A DNA stretch of 64,000 nt, taken from positions 29,140,192 through 29,204,191 of the forward strand of contig CM059570.1 in assembly GCA_030386875.1 (NCBI GenBank). The letters are read 5' to 3'. Shown in pieces: positions 51,471-64,000 of the stretch. A model generated the notes under the pieces. That model did not search any database, was not told where the DNA came from, and worked only from the letters and a program-made list of their open reading frames with translations. Source of the stretch: Morinoia aosen. Its lineage: Eukaryota; Arthropoda; Malacostraca; Amphipoda; Talitridae. Positions within the stretch are counted from its first letter, which is position 1. Each line of letters opens with the position of its first letter. The position numbers and the translations under genes are program-made.

Positions 51471-54003
51471 CTCAGCAACTAGATTAACTTGTGACGATAC
51501 CATTACAGCAACAAGGCTGACGAGCAATTCTCTGTTTTAGAGACGAGCCTAACTTGTAACATCTATGCTGCAACAACAAGGCTAGCTTTCAGTCTCTCTG
51601 TTTCACCAATAAATCTGATTAGTAACAGCTGTGTTGCAGTAAAAGAGCTGATTTGTAACACCCTTGTTACAGGACATAGGTTGACTTGTAACATTTTATT
51701 GCAGCAAAGGAGTTGATTTGTAACACCCTTGTTACAGCTACTAGGTAGACTTGTGACATTTTATTGCAGCAAAGGAGTTGATTTGTAACACCCTTGTTAC
51801 AGCTACTAGGGTGACTTGTGACATTTTACTGCAGCAAAGGAGTTGATTTGTAACACCCTTGTTACAGCTACTAGGTAGACATGTGACATTTTATTGCAGC
51901 AAAGGAGTTGATTTGTAACACCCTTGTTACAGCTACTAGGGTGACTTGTGACATTTTATTGCAGCAAAGGAGTTGATTTGTAACACCCTTGTTACAGCTA
52001 CTAGGTAGACTTGTGACATTTTATTGCAGCAAAGGAGTTGATTTGTAACACCCTTGTTACAGCTACTAGGGTGACTTGTGACATTTTATTGCAGCAAAGG
52101 AGTTGATTTGTAACACCCTTGTTACAGCTACTAGGGTGACTTGTGAGATTTTATTGCAGCAAAGGAGTTGATTTGTAACACCCTTGTTACAGCTACTAGG
52201 GTGACTTGTGACATTTTATTGCAGCAAAGGAGTTGATTTGTAACACCCTTGTTTCAGCTAATAGGTAGACTTGTGACATTTTATTGCAGCAAAGGAGTTG
52301 ATTTGTAACACCCTTGTTACAGCTACTAGGGTGACTTGTGACATTTTATTGCAGCAAAGGAGTTGATTTGTAACACCCTTGTTACAGCTACTAGGTAGAC
52401 TTGTGACATTTTATTGCAGCAAACGAGTTGATTTGTAACACCCTTGTTACAGCTACTAGGGTGACTTGTGACATTTTATTGCAGCAAAGGAGTTGATTTG
52501 TAACACCCTTGTTACAGCTACTAGGGTGACTTGTGACATTTTATTGCAGCAAAGGAGTTGATTTGTAACACCCTTGTTACAGCTACTAGGTAGACTTGTG
52601 ACATTTTATTGCAGCAAAGGAGTTGATTTGTAACACCCTTGTTACAGCTACTAGGGTGACTTGTGACATTTTATTGCAGCAAAGGAGTTGATTTGTAACA
52701 CCCTTGTTACAGCTACTAGGGTGACTTGTGAGATTTTATTGCAGCAAAGGAGTTGATTTGTAACACCCTTGTTACAGCTACTAGGGTGACTTGTGACATT
52801 TTATTGCAGCAAAGGAGTTGATTTGTAACACCCTTGTTTCAGCTAATAGGTAGACTTGTGACATTTTATTGCAGCAAAGGAGTTGATTTGTAACACCCTT
52901 GTTACAGCTACTAGGGTGACTTGTGACATTTTATTGCAGCAAAGGAGTTGATTTGTAACACCCTTGTTACAGCTACTAGGTAGACTTGTGACATTTTATT
53001 GCAGCAAACGAGTTGATTTGTAACACCCTTGTTACAGCTACTAGGGTGACTTGTGACATTTTATTGCAGCAAAGGAGTTGATTTGTAACACCCTTGTTAC
53101 AGCTACTAGGGTGACTTGTGACATTTTATTGCAGCAAAGGAGTTGATTTGTAACACCCTTGTTACAGCTACTAGGTAGACTTGTGACATTTTATTGCAGC
53201 AAAGGAGTTGATTTGTAACACCCTTGTTACAGCTACTAGGGTGACTTGTGACATTTTATTGCAGCAAAGGAGTTGATTTGTAACACCCTTGTTACAGCTA
53301 CTAGGGTGACTTGTGAGATTTTATTGCAGCAAAGGAGTTGATTTGTAACACCCTTGTTACAGCTACTAGGGTGACTTGTGACATTTTATTGCAGCAAAGG
53401 AGTTGATTTGTAACACCCTTGTTACAGCTACTAGGGTGACTTGTGACATTTTATTGCAGCAAAGGAGTTGATTTGTAACACCCTTGTTTCAGCTAATAGG
53501 TAGACTTGTGACATTTTATTGCAGCAAAGGAGTTGATTTGTAACACCCTTGTTACAGCTACTAGGGTGACTTGTGACATTTTATTGCAGCAAAGGAGTTG
53601 ATTTGTAACACCCTTGTTACAGCTACTAGGTAGACTTGTGACATTTTATTGCAGCAAACGAGTTGATTTGTAACACCCTTGTTACAGCTACTAGGGTGAC
53701 TTGTGACATTTTATTGCAGCAAAGGAGTTGATTTGTAACACCCTTGTTACAGCTACTAGGTGACTTGTGACATTTTATTGCAGCAAAGGAGTTGATTTGT
53801 AACACCCTTGTTACAGCTACTAGGGTGACTTGTGACATTTTATTGCAGTAAACGAGTTGATTTGTAACACCCTTGTTACAGCTACTAGGGTGACTTGTGA
53901 CATTTTATTGCAGCAAAGGAGTTGATTTGTAACACCCTTGTTACAGCTACTAGGGTGACTTGTGACATTTTATTGCAGTAAACGAGTTGATTTGTAACAC
54001 CCC
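51471..54003. repeat. 65-bp minisatellite with a nine-unit higher-order repeat
   Basis: Degenerate units up to about 51640, then about 36 near-identical 65-bp units containing TTGATTTGTAACACCCTTG, TTACAGCTACTAGGGTGAC and TTTTATTGCAGCAAAGGAG. Marker variants recur every 585 bp: GTGAGATTTT at 52141, 52726 and 53311 (line positions of TTGTGAG), and GTTTCAGCTAATAG at 52251, 52836 and 53486. Confidence 0.95.
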
Positions 54004-54094
54004 TGTGGGAGCAGAAGATAAGCAAATTAGCAGCCATGATACTAATGAACAAACTGGACATCAATGACTCCCCTTCGTCGCAGAATTCACTTCC

Positions 54095-54285
54095 AAAAGT
54101 AAAGCGAGACCTTTTCTCTTTACTCCGAAAGTTCCTCTCTGAAATTTTCACTTAGATATTCCACTCGGAAATTTTCCTACCGAAATTCCCACTCAAAAAT
54201 TCCACACAGAAATTCCACTCAGATATTTCCAGTCAGAGATTCTACTCAGAAATTTCTACTCAGGAAGTTCACCATTGTGAGCGGC
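54095..54285. repeat. Short degenerate ~19-bp array
   Basis: Loose repeats of ATTCCACTCAGAAATTT. No coding content. Confidence 0.65.
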
Positions 54286-55125
54286 GAGGATTTCTATTTT
54301 TTTCTTGCAAACTGACCATTAAGAGTGTCATCATTGTTCATTACATTATGGTCACGAAAGTAATCAGTTTTATGCTTTCATGTGTTGCTTCTTGACTATA
54401 ACCTGATTTTTCTTAAAAAATTTCTGTGAAGAAATTAAAAACCAGTTTATTTTAATGTTTTTCGAAGTCTTCTTTTCCTTTTAGTTATTTTTTTTGCGAA
54501 AAATTTCTTAGGATTACAGTGAGCTCAACTGTCATTTTCTGTGTAGTAGATGGTAGGTTGCTTTTATCTTTTATTCTATATATGTATTTTTTTCTAATAT
54601 TTCATTTTCAATAAGCATATATATTAATATGTGTGTGTACGTGTGTAGGTATATATATGTATCTACATAAATAGATATACATGTTTCTATTTTATTTCTT
54701 TACGCAAAAACCATTCGGTTAATAAATTTTATTGCACTAGCGAAATGATTCAAAAATAGGTCTATCACTTCCCCAGAGGGCGTTTCTGTGAATCGGATTA
54801 ATGTCAAATATAATTAATGAAATAAAGTGCAATTTGAGCATATGAATCGTAGTAAAATTTTCTTTCTGTCCGTATATTGTACAAGCTATGAATTTTGATA
54901 TGAGTATATATTTGTTTACCCATTTCTACCAATATTTTGTAGATATTTGTCAATCATGAGTGGTAACCGGCTTAGACTGTATCTCTATTTTATCCCATGT
55001 ACCCATGTCCGCATGATGTGGTGAATATCGAGAAGATATGAAATATGCTTTTGGTGGTGATAGGGCTTTGCATAGTTTTAGGGCATATTTTTCATTTCTC
55101 ATTCAACTACCCTTGACAGAGATAG
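54286..55125. other. AT-rich sequence, nothing recognised
   Basis: Contains ATATATGTAT-type simple sequence near 54620-54690. No gene seen. Confidence 0.5.
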
Positions 55126-55475
55126 ACTATTGGCACGCCACTTATGGTTTGTCTATTAGTACGCCTCGTATATTTTGTCTATTAATTTGCCTCGTATGGT
55201 CTATCTATTTTACACCTCTGATAGCTTGTCTATTAGTACACCTCGTATAGTTTGCCTATTATTATTATGCTTCGTATGGCTTATCTATTTGTACACCTCG
55301 GATGGTTTGTCAATTAGTACTCCTAGTATAGAACTTTTGTTAGACTACTAGCACACCACGAATGGTTTGTCTATTAGTACGCCTCGTATATTTTGTCAAT
55401 TAATATGCCTCGTATGGTCTATCTCCTTGTACACCTCGGATGGTTTGTCAATTAGTACTCCTCGTATGGAACATT
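55126..55475. repeat. Degenerate ~35-40 bp minisatellite
   Basis: Repeats of GCCTCGTATGGTTTGTCTATT and TAGTACACCTCG with many changes. Confidence 0.7.
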
Positions 55476-56514
55476 TGTTTTAAGATGTCCTATGTTAAGA
55501 AACTTTTAAAAGCCAATATGTTGGCATGTATATCATGTGACAACTTGGAAATACACATTTTTTCTTTTTTTTCTTTTCTTTTTTCTTTTCATGCCAGGAT
55601 ATGGGACGCTTGAAAACGCGTCCTCAAGTCTAACGCTGCTCAGTAGAGTTAAAAATAAATTATAATAAAAACCGCCGTCAAGGCTGGGGCGAGTCGCTCG
55701 AAAATTTGTGCTGCTTCTGTGATACTTGATGTTTTTCACGTCTATATAAAATATATTCATAGGTAATTTCGAGTTTCTGACCTTGTGATATGCCAAAACA
55801 TACAACATCTTCGAAATGAAAGATAAACTTCAAATCCTGCAATGAAACCTATTTCAGCCTTCTAGCACTACTATTTTACAAACTGCATCAGTTTCAAATC
55901 GAGTATTTGTTTTAGCAGGATTAATTTTATATATTATGCATATTATAAACGCATATATGATGTACATAATCATGCAAAATACACGTGTGTTTTAAATAAT
56001 CATCTTAGCTCATTTCCTTTATCCCTAGTCAATAAGTAATGTCATTCACTTTTTTTGAGTTGTTTTCTTTATGTATTTTACAGATGACTTTTTGTTCGAA
56101 TTTGTATTGCTGATGATGAGCGAAGGCTCGAAACGTCCATTATTTACGAGTCTTTTACAGTCTCGAGAATATTATTTAATAACAAATGTATTATACCATT
56201 TTCCTGGTTCTCTTTTTTTTTATTGAAAATTTAATACACCTATATCCTGTATATTATATATATAAGGTACATATTAAATATATGTTCTATATATATGCAA
56301 TATATCTAATACACAGGGTATCTTCTATGAAAGTACCGTAAGACGTGCCATGCAGATACTAGGAGGTCACGTGGCCTGGCTAGCCAGAAGTAGAATTTTA
56401 CTTGCAGTGATATAAAGTATGGAAATTTTGAGAGTCCCTCTCAATGCTACACTGACATTGTACTGCATTACTATACAAATTGTACTCAACTGTACATTGC
56501 TTCTGGCTGTCATG
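55476..56514. other. AT-rich sequence with a repeat-tail-like motif
   Basis: A GCTGATGATGAGCGAAGG block with CTCGAAACGTCC at 56109-56138 resembles the conserved 3' motif of some interspersed repeats. No gene seen. Confidence 0.45.
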
Positions 56515-59500
56515 GGGGCTACGTATGTGGAAAATACAACAAGCTAAGCTACGACACGCTACGCTACAACGCGCTACGCTACAACAAGCTACGCTACAAC
56601 AAGCTACACTACAACAAGCTAAGCTACAACGCGCTACGCTACAACACGCTACGCTACAACAAGCTACGCTACAACAAGCTAAGCTACGACACGCTACGCT
56701 ACAACAAGCTACGCTACAACAAGCTACGCTACAACAAGCTAAGCTACGACACGCTTCGCTACAACACGCTACGCTACAACAAACTACGCTACAACAAGCT
56801 ACGCTACAACACGCTACGCTACAACAAGCTACGCTACAACGCGCTACGCTACAACACGCTACGCAACAACGCGCTACACTACAACACGCTACGCTACAAC
56901 ACGCTACGCTACAACACGCTACGCTACAACAAGATACGCTACAACACGCTACGCTACAACACGCTACGCTACAACACGCTACGCTACAACACGCTACGCT
57001 ACAACACGCTACGCTACAACACGCTACGCTACAACAAGCTACGCTACAACACGCTACGCTACAACGCCCTACGCTACAACACGCTACGCTACAACACGCT
57101 ACGCTACAACAAGCTACGCTACAACACGCTACGCTACAACAAGCTACGCTACAACAAGCTAAGCTACGACACGCTACGCTACAACGCGCTACGCTACAAC
57201 ACGCTACGCTACAACAAGCTACGCTACAACAAGCTACGCTACAACACGCTACGCTACAACACGCTACGCTACAACAAGCTACGCTACAACAAGCTACGCT
57301 ACAACACGCTACGCTACAACAAGCTACGCTACAACAAGCTACGCTACAACACGCTACGCTACAACAAGCTACGCTACAACACGCTACGCTACAACACGCT
57401 ACGCTACAACACGCTACGCTACAACACGCTACGCTACAACACGCTACGCTACGACAAGCTACGCTACAAGCTACGCTACAACACGCTACGCTACAACACG
57501 CTACGCTACAACAAGCTACGCTACAACACGCTACGCTACAACAAGCTACGCTACAACAAGCTACGCTACAACACGCTACGCTACAACACGCTACGCTACA
57601 ACAAGCTACGCTACAACAAGCTACGCTAAAACACGCTACGCTACAACAAGCTACGCTACAACAAGCTACGCTACAACACGCTACGCTACAACAAGCTACG
57701 CTACAACACGCTACGCTACAACACGCTACGCTAAAAGCTACGCTACGACACGCTACGCTACAACACGCTACGCTACAACACGCTACGCTACGACAAGCTA
57801 CGCTACAAGCTACGCTACAACACGCTACGCTACAACACGCTACGCTACAACAAGCTACGCTACAACACGCTACGCTACAACAAGCTGCGCTACAACACGC
57901 TACGCTACGACAAGCTACGCTACAACAAGCTACGCTACAACACGCTACGCTACAACAAGCTACGCTACAAGCTACGCTACAACACGCTACGCTACAACAC
58001 GCTACGCTACGACAAGCTACGCTACAAGCTACGCTACAACACGCTACGCTACAACACGCTACGCTACAACACGCTACGCTACAACACGCTACGCTACAAC
58101 AAGCTACGCTACAACAAGCTAGGCTACGACACGCTTCGCTACAACGCGCTACGCTACAACACGCTACGCTACAACAAGCTACGCTACAACAAGCTACGCT
58201 ACAACACGCTACGCTACAACACGCTACGCTACAACAAGCTACGCTACAACAAGCTACGCTACAACACGCTACGCTACAACAAGCTACGCTACAACAAGCT
58301 ACGCTACAACACGCTACGCTACAACAAGCTACGCTACAACACGCTACGCTACAACACGCTACGCTACAAGCTACGCTACAACACGCTACGCTACAACACG
58401 CTACGCTACAACACGCTACGCTACAACACGCTACGCTACGACAAGCTACGCTACAAGCTACGCTACAACACGCTACGCTACAACACGCTACGCTACAACA
58501 AGCTACGCTACAACACGCTACGCTACAACAAGCTACGCTACAACAAGCTACGCTACGACAAGCTACGCTACAACACGCTACGCTACAACAAGCTACGCTA
58601 CAAGCTACGCTACAACACGCTACGCTACAACACGCTACGCTACGACAAGCTACGCTACAAGCTACGCTACAACACGCTACGCTACAACAAGATACGCTAC
58701 AAGCTACGCTACAACACGCTACGCTACAACACGCTACGCTACGACAAGCTACGCTACAAGCTACGCTACAACACGCTACGCTACAACACGCTACGCTACA
58801 ACAAGCTACGCTACAACACGCTACGCTACAACAAGCTACGCTACAAGCTACGCTACAACACGCTACGCTACAACACGCTACGCTACAACAAGCTACGCTA
58901 CGACACGCTACGCTACAACAAGCTACGCTACAACACGCTACGCTACAACAAGCTACGCTACAACAAGCTACGCTACAACACGCTACGCTACAACACGCTA
59001 CGCTACAACACGCTACGCTACAACAAGCTACGCTACAACACGCTACGCTACAACACGCTACGCTACAACAAGCTACGCTACAAGCTACGCTACAACACGC
59101 TACGCTACAACACGCTACGCTACAACAAGCTACGCTACAACACGCTACGCAACAACAAGCTACGCTACAACACGCTACGCTACGACAAGCTACGCTACAA
59201 CACGCTACGCTACAACACGCTACACTACAACAAGCTACGCTACAACACGCTACGCTACGACAAGCTACGCTACAACAAGCTACGCTACAACACGCTACGC
59301 TACAACACGCTACGCTACAACACGCTACGCTACAACAAGCTACGCTACAACACGATACGCTACGACAAGCTACGCTACAACAAGCTACGCTACAACACGC
59401 TACGCTACAACACGCTACGCTACAACAAGCTACGCCACAACACGCTACGCTACAACACTTTACATTACAACACGCTACGCTACAACGAGCTACGCTACAA

Positions 59501-62500
59501 CAAGCTACGCTACAACAAGCTACGCTACAACTCGCTACGCTACAACGAGCTACGCTATAACACGCTACGCTACAACACGCTACGCTACAACACGCTACGC
59601 TACAAAACTTTACATTACAACACGCTACGCTACAACGAGCTACGCTATAACACGCTACGCTACAACAAGCTACGCTACAACACGCTACGCTACAACAAGC
59701 TACGCTACAACACGCTACGCTACAACACTTTACATTACAACACGCTACGCTACAACGAGCTACGCTACAACAAGCTACGCTACAACAAGCTACGCTACAA
59801 CACGCTACGCTACAACGAGCTACGCTATAACACGCTACGCTACAACACGCTACGCTACAACACGCTACGCTACAACACTTTACATTACAACACGCTACGC
59901 TACAACGAGCTACGCTATAACACGCTACGCTACAACACGCTACGCTACAACACTTTACATTACAACACGCTACGCTACAACGAGCTACGCTATAACACGC
60001 TACGCTACAACACGCTACGCTACAACACGCTACGCTACAAAACTTTACATTACAACACGCTACGCTACAACACGCTACGCTACAACACGCTACGCTACAA
60101 CACTTTACATTACAACACGCTACGCTACATCACGCTACGCTACAACACGCTACGCTACAACACGCTACGCTACAACAAGCTACGCTACAACAAATTACGC
60201 TACAACAAGCAACGCTACAACACGCTACGCTACAACAAGCTACGCTACAACACGCTACGCTACAACACGCTACGCTACAACACGCTACGCTACAACACTT
60301 TACATTACAACACGCTACGCTACAACACGCTACGCTACAACACGCTACGCCACAACACGCTACGCTACAACACGCTACGCTACAACACGCTATGCTACAA
60401 CAAGCTACGCTACAACATGCTACGCTACAACACGCTACGCTACAACACGCTACGCTACAACAAGCTACGCTACAACAAGCTACGCTACAAGCTACGCTAC
60501 AACACGCTACGCTACAACACGCTACGCTACAACAAGCTACGCTACAACAAGCTACGCTACAACACGCTACGCTACAACACGCTACGCTACAAGCTACGCT
60601 ACAACAAGCTACGCTACAACAAGCTACGCTACAAGCTACGCTACAACAAGCTACGCTACAACAAGCTACGCTACAAGCTACGCTACAAGCTACGCTACAA
60701 CACGCTACGCTACAACAAGCTACGCTACAAGCTACGCTACAACAAGCTACGCTACAACAAGCTACGCTACAAGCTACGCTACAACAAGCTACGCTACAAC
60801 AAGCTACGCTACAACAGGCTACGCTACAACACGCTACGCTACAACAAGCTACGCTACAACACGCTACGCTACAACACGCTACGCTACAACACGCTACGCT
60901 ACAACAAGCTACGCTACAAGCTACGCTACAACAAGCTACGCTACAAGCTACGCTACAACAAGCTACGCTACAAGCTACGCTACAACAAGCTACGCTACAA
61001 GCTACGCTACAACACGCTACGCTACAACAAGCTACGCTACAACACGCTACGCTACAACGAGCTACGCTATAACACGCTACGCTACAACAAGCTACGCTAC
61101 AACACGCTACGCTACAACAAGCTACGCTACAACACGCTACGCTACAACACTTAACATTACAACACGCTACGCTACAAAGAGCTACGCTACAACAAGCTAC
61201 GCTACAACAAGCTACGCTACAACACGCTACGCTACAACGAGCTACGCTATAACACGCTACGCTACAACACGCTACGCTACAACACGCTACGCTACAACAC
61301 TTTACATTACAACACGCTACGCTACAACGAGCTACGCTATAACACGCTACGCTACAACACGCTACGCTACAACACTTTACATTACAACACGCTACGCTGC
61401 AACGAGCTACGCTATAACACGCTACGCTACAACACGCTACGCTACAACACGCTACGCTACAAAACTTTACATTACAACACGCTACGCTACAACACGCTAC
61501 GCTACAACACGCTACGCTACAACACTTTACATTACAACACGCTACGCTACATCACGCCACGCTACAACACGCTACGCTACAACACGCTACGCTACAACAA
61601 GCTACGCTACAACAAATTACGCTACAACAAGCAACGCTACAACACGCTACGCTACAACAAGCTACGCTACAACACGCTACGCTACAACACGCTACGCTAC
61701 AACACGCTACGCTACAACACTTTACATTACAACACGCTACGCTACAACACGCTACGCTACAACACGCTACGCTACAACACGCTACGCTACAACACGCTAC
61801 GCTACAACACGCTACGCTACAACAAGCTACGCTACAACAAGCTACGCTACAACAAGCTACGCTACAAGCTACGCTACAACACGCTACGCTACAACACGCT
61901 ACGCTACAACAAGCTACGCTACAACAAGCTACGCTACAACACGCTACGCTACAACACGCTACGCTACAAGCTACGCTACAACAAGCTACGCTACAACAAG
62001 CTACGCTACAAGCTACGCTACAACAAGCTACGCTACAACAAGCTACGCTACAAGCTACGCTACAACACGCTACGCTACAACAAGCTACGCTACAAGCTAC
62101 GCTACAACAAGCTACGCTACAACAAACTACGCTACAAGCTACGCTACAAGCTACGCTACAACAAGCTACGCTACAACAAGCTACGCTACAACAAGCTACG
62201 CTACAACAAGCTACGCTACAAGCTACGCAACAACAAGCTACGCTACAACAAGCTACGCTACAACAAGCTACGCTACAACACGCTACGCTACAACAAGCTA
62301 CGCTACAACACGCTACGCTACAACACGCTACGCTACAACACGCTACGCTACAACAAGCTACGCTACAAGCTACGCTACAACAAGCTACGCTACAAGCTAC
62401 GCTACAACAAGCTACGCTACAAGCTACGCTACAACAAGCTACGCTACAAGCTACGCTACAACACGCTACGCTACAACAAGCTACGCTACAACACGCTACG

Positions 62501-64000
62501 CTACAACGAGCTACGCTATAACACGCTACGCTACAACAAGCTACGCTACAACACGCTACGCTACAACAAGCTACGCTACAACACGCTACGCTACAACACT
62601 TGACATTACAACACGCTACGCTACAACGAGCTACGCTACAACAAGCTACGCTACAACAAGCTACGCTACAAGCTACGCTACAACAAGCTACGCTACAACA
62701 AGCTACGCTACAAGCTACGCTACAAGCTACGCTACAACGAGCTACGCTATAACACGCTACGCTACAACACGCTACGCTACAACACGCTACGCTACAACAC
62801 TTTACATTACAACACGCTACGCTACAACGAGCTACGCTATAACACGCTACGCTACAACACGCTACGCTACAACACTTTACATTACAACACGCTACGCTGC
62901 AACGAGCTACGCTATAACACGCTACGCTACAACACGCTACGCTACAACACGCTACGCTACAAAACTTTACATTACAACACGCTACGCTACAACACGCTAC
63001 GCTACAACACGCTACGCTACAACACTTTATATTACAACACGCTACGCTACATCACGCCACGCTACAACACGCTACGCTACAACACGCTACGCTACAACAA
63101 GCTACGCTACAACAAATTACGCTACAACAAGCAACGCTACAACACGCTACGCTACAACAAGCTACGCTACAACACGCTACGCTACAACACGCTACGCTAC
63201 AACACGCTACGCTACAACACTTTACATTACAACACGCTACGCTACAACACGCTACGCTACAACACGCTACGCTACAACACGCTACGCTACAACACGCTAC
63301 GCTACAACACGCTACGCTACAACAAGCTACGCTACAACATGCTACGCTACAACACGCTACGCTACAACACGCTACGCTACAACAAGCTACGCTACAACAA
63401 GCTCCGCTACAAGCTACGCTACAACACGCTACGCTACAACACGCTACGCTACAACAAGCTACGCTACAACAAGCTACGCTACAACACGCTACGCTACAAC
63501 ACGCTACGCTACAAGCTACGCTACAACAAGCTACGCTACAACAAGCTACGCTACAAGCTACGCTACAACAAGCTACGCTAAAACAAGCTACGCTACAAGC
63601 TACGCTACAACACGCTACGCTACAACAAGCTACGCTACAAGCTACGCTACAACACGCTACGCTACACCACGCTACGCTACGACAAGCTACGCTACAAGCT
63701 ACGCTACAACACGCTACGCTACAACAAGCTACGCTACAACACGCTACGCTACAACAAGATACGCTACAAGCTACGCTACAACACGCTACGCTACAACACG
63801 CTACGCTACGACAAGCTGCGCTACAAGCTACGCTACAACACGCTACGCTACAACACGCTACGCTACAACAAGCTACGCTACAACACGCTACGCTACAACA
63901 AGCTACGCTACAAGCTACGCTACAACACGCTACGCTACAACACGCTACGCTACAACAAGCTACGCTACGACACGCTACGCTACAACAAGCTACGCTACAA
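56515..64000. repeat. 15-bp minisatellite filling the right end, continues past the window
   Basis: About 500 units of TACGCTACAACACGC or TACGCTACAACAAGC, with 12-bp variants lacking one ACA. From about 59450 it gains GAGC/TATAAC and ACACTTTACATTAC variants and a 1.42-1.50 kb higher-order period. All three plus-strand frames lack stops, so long open frames here are not evidence of coding. Confidence 0.97.

Noticed and set aside
51640-54003. CRISPR-like direct repeats
   Set aside because: Units abut without unique spacers, and the context is eukaryotic. It is a minisatellite.
56105-56140. Hammerhead-ribozyme-like core (CTGATGA ... GAAAC GTC)
   Set aside because: A stem II GAGC/GCTC can form, but GAAAC is followed at once by GTC, leaving no room for stem III. 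The flanks do not pair as stem I. It more likely belongs to a repeat's conserved 3' motif.
56480-61154. 1026-codon frame with ATLQH/ATLQQ repeats
   Set aside because: 15-bp and 12-bp units are multiples of three and lack stops in all plus-strand frames. Its first codon is TTG, not ATG. No evidence of coding.

Overview
This window looks like nuclear DNA of an arthropod, most likely a crustacean. The evidence is one intron-rich host gene whose protein matches the animal LST2/ZFYVE28 family, animal-type Ty3/gypsy and non-LTR retrotransposons, a SINE family with target-site duplications, and very heavy minisatellite content (about 20 kb, roughly 30% of the window). The species call is inference. 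No tRNA, rRNA or CRISPR locus was seen.

The host gene runs on the + strand from about 10036 to 29235. Seven exons (10036-10192, 13819-13974, 20762-20918, 21106-22728, 23577-23776, 26946-27499, 29113-29235) join in a consistent reading frame across every intron. They encode about 989 C-terminal residues of an LST2-like endosomal FYVE protein, a predicted negative regulator of EGF-receptor signalling. The 5' exons lie left of the window. The intron before the first visible exon holds a 9.4-kb Ty3/gypsy element (113-9482, minus strand) with LTRs, a tRNA-His primer site, a polypurine tract and a 4-bp target duplication. The next intron holds a 3.2-kb RTE-like LINE (10566-13736, minus strand). The 13975-20761 intron is AT-rich and holds foldback elements and three SINE copies.

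From 23.4 to 30.6 kb the gene is crowded with minisatellites whose units are built from the neighbouring exon boundaries: copies of a donor, of a branch point plus acceptor, and of the FYVE signature motif plus donor. Right of the gene come a 4.5-kb array of a 22-bp unit (31.36-35.87 kb), smaller arrays (36.8-39.3 kb), two more SINE copies (39.8-41.3 kb), a CR1/Jockey-like LINE on the minus strand (43997 to about 49400), a 2.4-kb array of a 65-bp unit with a nine-unit higher-order repeat (51.6-54.0 kb), and a 15-bp array that fills 56.5 kb to the right edge.

The two least ordinary results are the splice-junction-anchored minisatellites in LST2 and the presence of OTU-type cysteine protease domains in two unrelated retrotransposons. 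The gypsy element has OTU between RNase H and a second retropepsin-like domain. The LINE has it at the C-terminal end of ORF1.
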